Counted from the stretch's first letter, positions 1 through 8,100 are shown. The stretch is 64,000 bases of DNA from Actinokineospora fastidiosa (GCF_014648415.1 NZ_BMRB01000001.1:372001-436000), one strand, 5' to 3'. The notes: generated from the letters alone by a model not told the origin. Numbers and translations: made by a program.

Positions 1-275
1 CCCACGACCTCGACGCCGTCGGGGACGGACGTGATGTCGATGTACTGCTTGCTCGGGTCGCTGTCGGTCAGCTGGACCGCGGTGCTGCCCGGCCACAGCT
101 GCGGGCAGTCCTTCGCCACGGCGTTGCCGTCGTGCTGGGTCGCTCGGGGGTCTTCTTCAGGCGTCTGGGCCAGCGCCACGGACGGGAGGCAGGTCAGCAG
201 GCCAGCCAGCAGGGCAGCCGCGCCGACGCGTCGCAGAGTGACCACTTTCTCCACCTTTGATCGAACATGGGCCAT
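1..275 (-). CDS. secreted protein of unknown function, 3' end cut by window
   Basis: Reading leftwards, an open frame runs from ATG at 275 off the window edge. The N-terminus is basic (RSKVEKVVTLRR), followed by a hydrophobic stretch and an AxA-type signal peptidase site (SVALA before QTPEEDP), so export by Sec is likely. The visible mature part is polar, with one cysteine (KDCPQLW) and no recognisable domain. In-frame GTG codons at 254 and 245 are alternative starts; the purine-rich GGTGGAG stretch just before the latter could be its ribosome binding site. Function is not recognised. Only about 91 codons are visible, so domain calls are not possible. Confidence 0.6.
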   Translation of the reverse strand, partial: MAHVRSKVEKVVTLRRVGAAALLAGLLTCLPSVALAQTPEEDPRATQHDGNAVAKDCPQLWPGSTAVQLTDSDPSKQYIDITSVPDGVEVV

Positions 276-359
276 GTGGGCGACAACGATCGTCTTGGGC
301 GGAAAGGTACCGCACGACTACTACGAGCTGACCACAACCCACCACGCTCGATCGAATGA

Positions 360-1706
360 TTACGCCAGATCATCCAGAGCAGCGGAAATGGCGCGGTGGA
401 AGGTGGGGTAGGCGAAGATCATCCCGCGCAGCGAGTCCACCGGGACCTCGGCGTGCACCGCGACGGCGAGCGCGCCGAGCACCTCGCCGCCCGCCGGTCC
501 GACCGACGTCGCGCCGACGAGCACACCCCGTCCGGCGTCCGCGACCAGCTTGATGAAGCCGTCGTTGCCCACCTTGTGGATCCAGCCGCGCGACGACGAC
601 GGGATCAGCGTGCTGCCGACCCGGACGTCGACGCCGCGCTCCCGCGCCTGCGCCTCGGTCAGCCCGACCGCGCCCACCTCGGGGTCGGTGAACGTCACCC
701 TGGGCACGGCGCGGTAGTCGGCGGACGCGGGCTCGCCCAGGATGTCGGCCACGGCGATCCCCGCCTGGTACATCGACATGTGGGTGAACGCGCCCTCGCC
801 GGTCACGTCGCCGATGGCCCACAGCCCGTCCGCGGCGCGCATGCGCCGGTCGACCTCGATGCCCTTGGCGGACTCGTCCAGGCCGTACGCCCCGACGCCG
901 AGCGCCTTGAGGTCGGTCCTGCGGCCGGTGGCGATCAGCAGCTGCCCGGCCTTCACCGTGTCGCCGTCGACGGTCACCGAGAACGCGCCGCCGTCGTGGC
1001 TCACCGACGTCACCTTCGCGCCGACGCGCACGTCGATGCCCTCGGCGGCGAACTGCTCCGCGATCAGCTCGCCCGCCTCCGGCTCGTCCCTGGGCAGCAG
1101 CCGGTCGGCGGACTGCACGACCGTGACCCGCGCGCCGAAGCGGCCGAACACCTGGGCGAACTCGCAGCCCACCGGCCCGCCGCCGACCACGACGACCTCC
1201 CCGGGCACGGCCTTGGCCCGCACGGCCTCCCGATTGGTCCAGAACGGCGTCCCGGCCAGCCCGTCGATGGGCGGCACGGCGGGCTCGGTGCCCGGGTTGA
1301 GCACGATCCCGCGCTCGGCGTGGATCGTGGTGTCGCCGACGACCAGCTCGCCGGGCCCGGTGATGCGCGCCCTGCCGCGCACGAACTCCACGCCCGCCTT
1401 GGTCAGCCGCTCGACGGCCACGGCGTCGTCCCAGTCGTCGGTGGCCTCGTCGCGGATGCGGGCGGAGACCATGGACCAGTCGGTGTGCACCTCCGCCGTC
1501 CCGGCCAGCTCCCCCACCCGGCGCGCCTCGGCCAGGGCGTGCGCGGCGCGGATCATCATCTTCGTGGGGACGCAGGCGTAGTACGGGCACTCCCCGCCGA
1601 CGAGCCGCGCCTCGATCGCCGCGACCCGCAGGCCAGCGCCCGCGAGCCTCGTCGCCACCTGCTCCCCGCCCGGGCCCAGCCCGACCACCGCGATGTCCAC
1701 CCGCAC
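360..1706 (-). CDS. FAD-dependent pyridine nucleotide-disulfide oxidoreductase (Lpd/MerA superfamily)
   Basis: 448 residues, a normal length for the class I flavoprotein disulfide reductases, which pass electrons from NAD(P)H through FAD and a redox-active disulfide. The FAD-binding GLGPGGEQVA lies at residues 9-18. The CxxxxC redox pair is present as CPYYACVPTK near residue 40. The NAD(P) site VVVGGGPVGCEF lies near 170, and the second FAD segment GLWAIGDVTG near 295. The C-terminal dimerisation domain carries AYPTFHRAI where classical lipoamide dehydrogenases have HPHPT, so the lipoamide-specific base is not clearly conserved. No pyruvate dehydrogenase genes are adjacent, so it may be a quinone or other disulfide reductase. 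GTG start at 1706 is preceded by GAGAGGAGAAG. Confidence 0.85.
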   Translation of the reverse strand: MRVDIAVVGLGPGGEQVATRLAGAGLRVAAIEARLVGGECPYYACVPTKMMIRAAHALAEARRVGELAGTAEVHTDWSMVSARIRDEATDDWDDAVAVERLTKAGVEFVRGRARITGPGELVVGDTTIHAERGIVLNPGTEPAVPPIDGLAGTPFWTNREAVRAKAVPGEVVVVGGGPVGCEFAQVFGRFGARVTVVQSADRLLPRDEPEAGELIAEQFAAEGIDVRVGAKVTSVSHDGGAFSVTVDGDTVKAGQLLIATGRRTDLKALGVGAYGLDESAKGIEVDRRMRAADGLWAIGDVTGEGAFTHMSMYQAGIAVADILGEPASADYRAVPRVTFTDPEVGAVGLTEAQARERGVDVRVGSTLIPSSSRGWIHKVGNDGFIKLVADAGRGVLVGATSVGPAGGEVLGALAVAVHAEVPVDSLRGMIFAYPTFHRAISAALDDLA

Positions 1707-1751
1707 CGGCTTCTCCTCTCGACGACGTCAACTCTGCCACCGCCGGAGGGT

Positions 1752-1775
1752 CCCGGCCCCCGTGCGGGGGCCGGG
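1752..1775. terminator. GC-rich hairpin terminator after the LPMO gene
   Basis: A perfect 10-bp inverted repeat, CCCGGCCCCC and GGGGGCCGGG, with a 4-nt GTGC loop lies 12 bases beyond the LPMO stop and ahead of the reductase start, both genes being on the minus strand. It has no long U tract, as is common in actinomycetes. It probably separates the two transcripts. Confidence 0.6.
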
Positions 1776-1787
1776 AGCCGCTTTCCG

Positions 1788-2444
1788 CTACTGGAAGATC
1801 ACATCACTGCAGAAGTAGTACGACTGGTCGAGGTGGCTGGCCTGCCAGATCGTGTAGACGATGTGGCGGCCCGTCCGGCTGCCCGCGTTGACGTCGACCT
1901 GGTAGATCCCGTTGCCGGGCGCGTACCGGCCGGTCGCGGTCACCAGCTGCAGGTCGCTCCACCGCAGCGGCTGGGTCGTGGGGTCGAAGCCCTGCCGGGT
2001 GATGTAGATCCGCAGGTAGTCCGCCCCGTGCCGGGCCTGGTCGGTGACGGTCAGCCGGAACTGCCTCGGCTTCACCGCCGCGTGCCAGGGCCCGACGGCG
2101 TCCAGCGACCGGTACCGGCCGCCCTCGGTCAGGCCCGCGCTGCACAGCTGCCCGTCGGGGATCGCGGCCTGGTGGTTGCCCCGCACGTTCTCCCGGAACA
2201 GCCCGTTCCAGTTCCACATCGCGTTCGGGTTGTCCCGCCACGCCTGCCAGCACATCGGGTCCTGCGTCGCCATCTGCGGGTTCTGGAAGTCGTGGCCCCA
2301 CCGCTGCCAACACCCGTAGTTGCGCGACGCCGGGTCCGTCGCCGAGCCGTGCGCCGCCGCCGTGCCGGTGAACAGCCCCGACACCAGCAGCCCGACCGCG
2401 GCCAGCAGCACGGCCAGCCTTCTGCCTGTTCTCACGAGCGCCAC
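1788..2444 (-). CDS. secreted AA10 lytic polysaccharide monooxygenase
   Basis: Copper enzyme that oxidatively cleaves crystalline polysaccharide outside the cell. Residues 1-31 are a signal peptide ending TAAA. Cleavage exposes His32, the first histidine of the copper histidine brace; the second is His121 in GPWHAAV. Cysteines at 45, 65 and 101 and a C-terminal SYYFCSD with the expected axial Phe complete the AA10 pattern. The NYGCW and DPMCWQAW segments resemble cellulose-active actinobacterial AA10 enzymes more than strict chitin-binding CBP21; substrate is inference. There is no carbohydrate-binding module, so 218 residues are catalytic domain only. GTG start at 2444 follows GGAGGGCGAT. 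A CebR-type operator lies upstream. Confidence 0.93.
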   Translation of the reverse strand: MALVRTGRRLAVLLAAVGLLVSGLFTGTAAAHGSATDPASRNYGCWQRWGHDFQNPQMATQDPMCWQAWRDNPNAMWNWNGLFRENVRGNHQAAIPDGQLCSAGLTEGGRYRSLDAVGPWHAAVKPRQFRLTVTDQARHGADYLRIYITRQGFDPTTQPLRWSDLQLVTATGRYAPGNGIYQVDVNAGSRTGRHIVYTIWQASHLDQSYYFCSDVIFQ

Positions 2445-2477
2445 ATCGCCCTCCGCGTTGAGGAATCACCAACTGGT

Positions 2478-2491
2478 TGGGAGCGCTCCCA
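2478..2491. promoter_or_regulatory. CebR-type LacI-family operator upstream of the LPMO gene
   Basis: TGGGAGCGCTCCCA is a perfect 14-bp palindrome 34 bases upstream of the LPMO GTG. It is identical to the CebR box that in Streptomyces controls cellobiose uptake and cellulases and is released by cello-oligosaccharide. By that precedent the LPMO should be induced during growth on cellulose. The cebR gene itself is not in the window. Confidence 0.85.
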
Positions 2492-2530
2492 GTTCCTCAC
2501 CTTAGGTGGCGCGCGGGATCTTGGGAAGCC

Positions 2531-3385
2531 CTAGACCCAGACCGCGACGGCGGTGCGGTCGTCGTCGTAGGTCTTGCGGGCGAAGCCGACCTGCGCGGCG
2601 AACTCCAGCTCCGGCGGCGGCGTGCGCCACAGCTCGGCCAGCGCGGCGCCCACCTCCCCGGCGCCGTCGCCGAGCGGGTCCCCGACGCCGTCGGAGAGCA
2701 CGACCAGCACGTCACCGGGCTGGACGTCGGCGCGCGCGAGCACCGGCGTGGCGGGCAGCGGGAGCGCCCGGACCGCGGAGGTGTGGATGTCGGCGCCGTC
2801 GTTCTTGACCGGCTGCAAGGGGAACCAGCCGCCGCGGAGCAGCCAGATCGACGTGTCGCCCACGCTCGCCCCGTACAGGCCGCCGGTGGCCAGGTCGAGC
2901 ACGGCGAACGACGCCGTCGTGGCCATCCGCTCGGCGACCTCGCGCGCGGTCAGCCCGCGGTCGCCGAGGAGGTCGGCGCCGAAGTCGGCGATGTCGGCGG
3001 CGATCACCTCGAACAGCTTCTCCCACGGGATGCTCGGCGCGTCCATTGTGGACAAGATGTCGCACAGGTGGTCGCCGCCCTGGCGGACGGCCCAGCAGGC
3101 GGCCCGGTGCGAGAGCGCGCCCGCCGACACCCCGTCGGCGACGGCCGCGATCACATAGCGGCCGTCGTCGGTGGTGCGGACCAGGTACTCGTCCTGGCGG
3201 ACCTTGCCGTAGTGGCGGTGGGACAGGCCCCGCACGCTCGCGGCGCGCACATGCGCCGTGCGGCCCCCGTAGTGGACGGCGTAGCCGTCGATGACCGTGT
3301 CCGGCCGGTGCCAGTGCGCCGGGTCGGGGGCGGGCACCACGCTGCCGAACGCGCGGCCCGGCTCGCCGATGACGTAGGCGCCCAT
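2531..3385 (-). CDS. PP2C-family serine/threonine phosphatase
   Basis: Metal-dependent phosphoprotein phosphatase, 284 residues, cytoplasmic. PP2C motifs are VIAAVADGVSAG around residue 75 and LVVLSDGVGD near 225, with a modified N-terminal motif GKVRQDEYLV and an ASVGDTSIW strand. The terminal TAYDDDRTAVAV-like end (TYDDDRTAVAV) supplies the last metal-binding Asp. It is the last gene of a four-gene operon and its ATG overlaps the vWA gene stop (ATGA). Its presumed substrates are proteins phosphorylated by the kinase at the head of the operon, as in the TerY-P triad; that link is inference from gene order. Confidence 0.85.
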   Translation of the reverse strand: MGAYVIGEPGRAFGSVVPAPDPAHWHRPDTVIDGYAVHYGGRTAHVRAASVRGLSHRHYGKVRQDEYLVRTTDDGRYVIAAVADGVSAGALSHRAACWAVRQGGDHLCDILSTMDAPSIPWEKLFEVIAADIADFGADLLGDRGLTAREVAERMATTASFAVLDLATGGLYGASVGDTSIWLLRGGWFPLQPVKNDGADIHTSAVRALPLPATPVLARADVQPGDVLVVLSDGVGDPLGDGAGEVGAALAELWRTPPPELEFAAQVGFARKTYDDDRTAVAVWV

Positions 3386-4113
3386 CAGACGAAGTCGTCG
3401 TCGGCGCCGTAGGACTTGACCCCGCCGGGCAGCTCCTCCTCGGGCGGCAGCAGGATGCCGGAGTCGCCAGCGGCCAGGCTCTGCCCCGACGCCAGGATGC
3501 TGGAGATCAGGATCTCGGCCATCATCGTGATCGCCTTGGCCGCGTCCTCGCCGGCATCGGCCAGGAACATCCGCATCGGCTTGCCGCCGCGCGCCGGGTG
3601 GATCAGCCGCTGCAGGATCGCCGGGTCCGCGCCCTCGACCCCGCACGGCACGACGTTGGGGAACATCGGGAAGCCCCGGCCGGTCTCCTTGTCGAACGCG
3701 GTCAGGTCGGTGAAGGCGGACACCCAGTCGTTCTCGCGGTCGGTGGGCGCGCCGTCGCTGAGGAAGAACACCGCGGGCCGGTGCACGGCGTACCCGTCGG
3801 CCTTGAGCTGCTTGACGTTCGCCTCGATCTCGGTGCGCAGCAGGCGGAAGGCGGCCATGTAGGACGTCCCGCCGCGCACGGACAGCTGGGGCAGCACGAC
3901 GTTCTCGTCGAGCACGTCGCACAGCGGCAGCCGGACCTGGGCGTCGTCGGAGAAGTCGAGCACGCCGAAGCGGACCTTGTCGGACAGGATCGGCGCCTTG
4001 GCCAGCGCGTCGACCACCGCGGGCATGATCCGCGCCGCCGCGTCCAGCTTGGCCCCGGACATCGAGTACGACACGTCGATCACCAGGTAGAACGGGAGCA
4101 GCTTTCCGCGCAT
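3385..4113 (-). CDS. TerY-like von Willebrand factor A domain protein
   Basis: 242-residue cytoplasmic vWA protein. The MIDAS motif is intact as DVSYS at residues 13-17, with GGTSY and LSDGAPTD supplying the later Thr and Asp, so it should bind a divalent metal and a partner protein. This compact single-vWA form is the TerY family, found in tellurite/stress systems and in a triad with PP2C and a kinase. ATG at 4113 follows ACTAGGAGGAGACC. It lies 10 bases after the DUF4407 gene and overlaps the PP2C start, so the three are co-translated. Role as scaffold or sensor is inferred. Confidence 0.85.
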   Translation of the reverse strand: MRGKLLPFYLVIDVSYSMSGAKLDAAARIMPAVVDALAKAPILSDKVRFGVLDFSDDAQVRLPLCDVLDENVVLPQLSVRGGTSYMAAFRLLRTEIEANVKQLKADGYAVHRPAVFFLSDGAPTDRENDWVSAFTDLTAFDKETGRGFPMFPNVVPCGVEGADPAILQRLIHPARGGKPMRMFLADAGEDAAKAITMMAEILISSILASGQSLAAGDSGILLPPEEELPGGVKSYGADDDFV

Positions 4114-4123
4114 TGGTCTCCTC

Positions 4124-5581
4124 CTAGTAGTGGTGTCCGTTGGTGTGCACCGGGCGCAGCCGCACCGTGTCCTCCGGCGAGCCGTACGCCGCCTGCCCGT
4201 ACGGGGTTTGCCCGTATGGCGCCTGCCCGTACGGGGTTTGGCCATGCGGGGCCGAGCCGGTCGGGCCGAAGTCGTGCGGGCGGACGTGGGCGCGGTACCA
4301 GCGGTCGAGTTCCTCGTCGGTGCGCGCCATCGCCACCTCGGCCCACACCTCGACCGAGCGCAGCGCGATGGCGCTCTGCCGCTCCACCAGCTTCTCCGTG
4401 GCCCGCCTGCCCACCTCGATCTGGGCGTCGACGCGCTGCTGGGCCACCGCGACGCGGGCGTCCTCCTCGGCCTGGCGCAGCTTGCGGTCGTTGGCGACGC
4501 GCAGTTCGTCGTCGGCGTCGGCGGCGTCGTCGGACCGCGCGGCGATGCGGTCGTAGAGCGAGTCCGACCCGACGCTCATGAGGACCTTGACCAGGATCGG
4601 CAGGATCTCCACGAACAGGAACAGCAGGAACAGCATCAGCCGGGCGGTCGCCGCGCCCGAGTGCTCGTCGCCGATCCGGTCGAGCGCGGTCAGCCGGGCG
4701 AGCATGCCGCTGTTGCCGTTCTGCGCCTCGTGGGCGTCGGCCTCGGCGGCCCGTTTGCGCTCCTGGGCGACAGACAGGTCGCTCTGCACCTCCGGCAGCT
4801 TCGCGCGCGCGGCGGCCACGGCGGCGGCCGCGCCCTCGTCCATCCGGTCCGTGGCCGCGGCGGTGACCTCGTCGAGCTTGCGCTTGGCCGCGTCGCGGTC
4901 GGCCCTGGCCCGGTCGGCGGCGGCGCGCTTCTGCCGCTGCGACTCGCCGACGCCGGGCACGCCGCTGCCGCAGGTGCCGTCCAGTTCGCACTGCGCGATG
5001 CGCTCGGCCTCGCGGTAGATCTCGTCCGCCCGCTCGTAGGCCTCCTTGGCGGCGACGACGTCGGGGTCGCCTGCCACGGACGGCCCGTCGCGGCCCTCGA
5101 TGACCGCCAGCAGCCGCCGCTCCTCGACGGTGAGGTCCTCGATCTGCCGGAAGGCGGCGTCGAGCTCGACCTGGCTGCGCTGGTACGCCTCGGCCCGCAT
5201 GGACGTCAGCTCGGCCTCGATCTCCGGCTGGAAGATCCGCAGCACCAGCGGCGTGGACACCACCGCGCCGATGACGAACGCCAGGGCGAGCCGGGGCACG
5301 GCCACCGCGGCCTTGTGCCAGAACCCGGACACCGACCCCATGCTGATCACCAGCATCCGGTCGAGGTTGAGGATGACCACGAACCAGACCAGCGCGGCGG
5401 CGACGGCGGCGACCGGCCCGAGCCCGAGCGCGGAGTGCAGCGCGAAGAACGCCGACACGCCCGCCAGCCCGGCCGTGGTCAGCAGGACGCCGCCCATGGC
5501 CGCCTGCTTGCCCAGGTCGCCGGGCGCGCGGGCGAGCACGTCGGGGCGGGCGCCCGCGAGCCGGGCGAGCAGCTGCCTCAT
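4124..5581 (-). CDS. DUF4407 family membrane protein with long coiled coil
   Basis: 485 residues. The N-terminal MRQLLARLAGARPDVL start, several hydrophobic segments (about residues 30-80 and 95-125) with VVILNLDRML between, then a long Ala/Glu/Arg-rich helical region (about 130-300), another hydrophobic segment near 310-330 (LMLFLLFLFVEILPILV) and a charged tail match DUF4407. The C-terminus carries four PYGQ/PHGQ-type repeats before SPEDTVRLRP. A two-cysteine segment (QCELDGTC) lies in the helical part. It is coupled by ATGA overlap to the kinase gene upstream. A membrane-anchored signalling partner of the kinase/phosphatase pair is plausible, but no biochemical function is known for the family. 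Confidence 0.8.
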   Translation of the reverse strand: MRQLLARLAGARPDVLARAPGDLGKQAAMGGVLLTTAGLAGVSAFFALHSALGLGPVAAVAAALVWFVVILNLDRMLVISMGSVSGFWHKAAVAVPRLALAFVIGAVVSTPLVLRIFQPEIEAELTSMRAEAYQRSQVELDAAFRQIEDLTVEERRLLAVIEGRDGPSVAGDPDVVAAKEAYERADEIYREAERIAQCELDGTCGSGVPGVGESQRQKRAAADRARADRDAAKRKLDEVTAAATDRMDEGAAAAVAAARAKLPEVQSDLSVAQERKRAAEADAHEAQNGNSGMLARLTALDRIGDEHSGAATARLMLFLLFLFVEILPILVKVLMSVGSDSLYDRIAARSDDAADADDELRVANDRKLRQAEEDARVAVAQQRVDAQIEVGRRATEKLVERQSAIALRSVEVWAEVAMARTDEELDRWYRAHVRPHDFGPTGSAPHGQTPYGQAPYGQTPYGQAAYGSPEDTVRLRPVHTNGHHY

Positions 5582-6963
5582 GCCGCTCCTTCCGTGTCGA
5601 AGGTGAGGACCGGGCCCGCCCCGATGACGTCCTCGGGGGTCATCGACGCGGCCAGCGGGACGGTGAGCCGCAGCGGACCGGCGGCGCGCGCGACGTCCGC
5701 GGCGAGCGCGGGCGCCGGGACCGGCGCGGGCGGCACCGGCACGAACATCGGCGGCACGGGCAGGCCGACGTGCGGGAACACCAGCGACGGCAGCGGCGCG
5801 GGCAGCCACGCCGTCTCCGGCGGCTGCACCACCGCGACCGGCCCGATCACCTTCACGTCGACGCCGAGCTCGTTGTGCGCGTGGACCTGGACGAACCCGC
5901 TGCGCTCGACGTCGGCCAGCACGGTCCCCCTGCCCGCCTTGCCGTCCACGCGCACGGCGAACCCGCCCGAGCGCACCTCGACGGTCGTGGCGTGCTCCGC
6001 GGCCCAGGCCACCTCGACCGGCTGCCCGCGCAGGACGTGGTCGCGGCCCAGGCTCGCCGCGGTGATCACCGGCGGCTCCTCGGGCTCGCCGAGCAGCGCG
6101 TTGAGGTGGCGGCGCCAGTCCCGGGCGCTCGGCCGGACCGCGGGGTTCGCGTGCAGCGCCCTGGTCAGCAGGTCCATGCCCACGGCGTCGAGCACGGCGG
6201 CCGCGGGCGCTGGGTCGGTGTTGTTGGACGCGTCGGCGCCGGGCAGCAGGCAGCGCAGGACGAACAGGCCGTACTTGTAGAGGTCGGTCGCCCTGGTCAG
6301 CGGCCCCGGCTCCGGCGGGATCCAGTCCGGGGAGTTGAGCTGCGAGTGCCGCGCGACGACCCCGCGCGGGCGGACGCCGTCGCAGTCGATGAAGAAGACC
6401 CCGGTGGGCTCCAGGCGGTAGAGCTCGTTGGCGTGGTTGATGTCGCCGAAGACGACTTCCAGCTCGTCGTGGAAGAACGCGAGCGCGGCGGCCATGTCCC
6501 GGCACAGCGCGATCCGGGCGCGCATCGACGGCACCTCGTGCCCGAGGCGCGCCATGCGGCCGGGATCGATGAACAGGTTCTGCACTTCCCGCGCGTGCCG
6601 GGCGACGGTGTTGCTGCCGGGCAGCGAGATCTCCGCGGTGTACCGCGCGGGGATGCGCGGCATGACGATCCCGACGACCTCGCCGCCGTCCTCGACCACC
6701 CGACACGGCCACGCGGCCAGGCTGTCCAACCGATCCCGCCGCTGCAGATCCAACGCCCCGCGCACGGCGACGATGGTGCGCAGGCGCGCAGGCTCCCCGT
6801 GCGGCCTGCGGTACTCCTTGAACACCAAGGGCCCCGGCCGGTCCGGTGAGGACCACTTGGGCAACTCGTACACCGAGGCCTCGCCACCACGCCCGAGAAG
6901 CTTCCCGATCTCCCCCAGCCGCGCACGATCGACGGCGATCTCGGGACTTCCCAACGGGGTCAC
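5578..6963 (-). CDS. atypical protein kinase with C-terminal Ig-like domain (TerY-P type)
   Basis: 461 residues. The kinase fold is visible from LLGRGGEASVYEL (glycine loop, about 22-34) and LVFKEYRR (catalytic Lys). The catalytic loop reads FGDINHANELY near residue 172, so the usual HRD is GD with the Asn retained, and the DFG position reads FIDCDG. It is thus divergent but possibly active. After about residue 290 comes a beta-rich segment (VEVAWAAEHATTVEVRSGG and onward) that looks Ig-like, then a Pro/Val-rich linker. GTG start at 6963 is preceded by GGAG. It heads the operon with DUF4407, vWA and PP2C genes; similar kinases with helix-hairpin-helix or Ig-like tails occur in TerY-P triads. 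Confidence 0.8.
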   Translation of the reverse strand: MTPLGSPEIAVDRARLGEIGKLLGRGGEASVYELPKWSSPDRPGPLVFKEYRRPHGEPARLRTIVAVRGALDLQRRDRLDSLAAWPCRVVEDGGEVVGIVMPRIPARYTAEISLPGSNTVARHAREVQNLFIDPGRMARLGHEVPSMRARIALCRDMAAALAFFHDELEVVFGDINHANELYRLEPTGVFFIDCDGVRPRGVVARHSQLNSPDWIPPEPGPLTRATDLYKYGLFVLRCLLPGADASNNTDPAPAAAVLDAVGMDLLTRALHANPAVRPSARDWRRHLNALLGEPEEPPVITAASLGRDHVLRGQPVEVAWAAEHATTVEVRSGGFAVRVDGKAGRGTVLADVERSGFVQVHAHNELGVDVKVIGPVAVVQPPETAWLPAPLPSLVFPHVGLPVPPMFVPVPPAPVPAPALAADVARAAGPLRLTVPLAASMTPEDVIGAGPVLTFDTEGAA

Positions 6964-7150
6964 AACGCTCCAAACGGTCGCGGCACGTGTGCGGCAAACA
7001 TAGGAGTGTGATCACGCCGTCGGCCCGTTTGTGGAGAAAGTGTCCTGAAGCTGTCAGGTCCCGCGGAGTCCCTCTTCCCGTCGACCAGACCGACACCGAC
7101 GACCACGAGTTCGCCGGGGCGGCTGGCCCGCCCGCTGAGGAGCCCTGGCC

Positions 7151-7556
7151 ATGCTCAACACCAACGGCCCAGCCGCAGCCACCACCCCGTTCCGCCACAT
7201 CGGCGGCTACACCCCTCAACAACGGCCTGCTGATAGTCGGCTACCGCTACTACAACCCCACCTGGGGCCGCTTCACCCAACCCGACCCCACCAACCAGGA
7301 ACGCAACCCCTACGCCTACGCCCAATCCGACCCGATCAACAATTCAGATCCCACCGGCGCCCAGTCCGTCGACCCGTGTCTCGGCGTCAACCTCGGTGCC
7401 ATCTCCGTCGCGGCAGGCCTCTTGACAGGCGGCGTCGGTCTCATCGCCGCCTTCACCACAGTAAGCACGTTCGGCGTCGCCACCGGAATCGCTGCTCTCG
7501 GAGGCACACTCATCGGCGCCGTCGGTGCAACCCCACCAGGAGAAGCGTGCGCATGA
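7151..7556 (+). pseudogene. remnant of an Rhs/YD-repeat protein C-terminal tip, frameshifted
   Basis: The segment at about 7181-7212 encodes TPFRHIGGYT in one frame. From about 7219 a second frame continues with NNGLLIVGYRYYNPTWGRF and then QPDPTNQERNPYAYAQSDPI, the hallmark Rhs core that precedes a polymorphic toxin tip. The two halves belong together but are one frame apart, and the rest of the Rhs shell is missing. The tip after the core is a Gly/Ala-rich hydrophobic domain of about 55 residues ending PGEACA, resembling membrane-inserting tips rather than a nuclease. It is therefore a decayed toxin fragment, not a working gene. Confidence 0.75.
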
Positions 7557-7648
7557 CCAACTACATGCCAATCGTGTTCGGCGCCATCGGGACACTCCTC
7601 GGCATTGCGGCCATCCTCATCGCCATGCGAAGCAGACGAAAGAAGTAA
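7553..7648 (+). CDS. 31-residue single-span membrane protein beside the Rhs tip
   Basis: ATG at 7553 overlaps the Rhs-fragment stop (ATGA). The product is one hydrophobic helix (MPIVFGAIGTLLGIAAILIAM) ending in RSRRKK, so N-out/C-in insertion is likely. AGGAG ends 10 bases upstream; an in-frame GTG at 7547 gives better spacing. Position directly after a polymorphic toxin tip is where immunity genes sit, and the tip is itself hydrophobic. A small membrane immunity-like role is a guess. It may be decaying with its partner. Confidence 0.4.
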   Translation: MTNYMPIVFGAIGTLLGIAAILIAMRSRRKK

Positions 7649-7870
7649 TGGCAACCAAGGTCGAGCTCTGCCGGGCGCCAGCCGATCTGCGCGGCGGCGG
7701 CGTAGGTGGCATGCAGCGCCAGGTCGCCCCGGCCCGTGACGCCAGGTCGTGGGCGATGTCCTCGGCGGTGTCGAGTCCCGCGTCCAAGAACGCGACAGCT
7801 GCCCTCACCCGAGTAGCACTCCGGATGCTGAAGGGCGCCTACGCCCCGTACACGCGATGTGACGACCAGC
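7649..7870. other. intergenic stretch with no supported gene
   Basis: Between the tiny membrane ORF and the terminators next to tRNA-Ala no frame shows family similarity or a convincing start. A minus-strand segment (about 7800-7620) translates to RAAVAFLDAGLDTAEDIAHDLA and could be debris of an earlier gene, consistent with the decayed Rhs fragment nearby. Confidence 0.4.
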
Positions 7871-7875
7871 AGCGT

Positions 7876-7906
7876 AAGCCGCTCCGACCTGGGAGGCGGC
7901 TTTCTT
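7876..7906 (+). terminator. rho-independent terminator, plus strand
   Basis: AAGCCGC and GCGGCTT pair around a short loop and are followed by TTTCTT, one of the few U-tailed hairpins in this window. It would end rightward transcription coming from the Rhs remnant before it runs into the tRNA gene. Confidence 0.6.
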
Positions 7907-7920
7907 GCCATGAAAACCGT

Positions 7921-7966
7921 AGAGGGCCTACTAGCGGACTGGAACAGTCCTGCTAGTAGGCCCTCT
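7921..7966 (-). terminator. long hairpin after tRNA-Ala
   Basis: AGAGGGCCTACTAGC at 7921-7935 pairs perfectly with its complement at 7952-7966. The intervening GGACTG/CAGTCC adds an inner stem with a GAA loop, giving a 46-nt hairpin. It begins 5 bases past the 3' end of the minus-strand tRNA and is a strong candidate for the tRNA terminator. Confidence 0.7.
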
Positions 7967-7970
7967 GGGG

Positions 7971-8043
7971 TGGAGCTGAGGGGAATCGAACCCCTGACCT
8001 TCTCGATGCGAACGAGACGCGCTACCAACTGCGCTACAGCCCC
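7971..8043 (-). tRNA. tRNA-Ala (anticodon CGC)
   Basis: 73-nt cloverleaf read on the minus strand: acceptor GGGGCTG/CAGCTCC with the alanine identity pair G3-U70, D arm GCGC/GCGC, anticodon stem TCTCG/CGAGA with loop TTCGCAT (CGC, decoding GCG), T arm with GGTTCGATTC, discriminator A73. CCA is not encoded. The 3' end faces the Rhs debris. Confidence 0.97.
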
Positions 8044-8100
8044 GTAAGTGGTGCGCGGAGAGCATAGCAAGGGTCTCCGCGCACCCTCGGACAGGGGGTC

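Noticed and set aside
2477-3412. Long plus-strand frame opposite the PP2C gene
   Set aside because: Arg/Ala/Gly-rich translation typical of the antisense frame of high-GC genes; the minus strand encodes clear PP2C motifs.
4124-7222. A single 1032-codon frame covering DUF4407 and the kinase region
   Set aside because: The kinase is encoded in a different frame; the DUF4407 protein begins at the ATG at 5581 with the family's conserved first residues.
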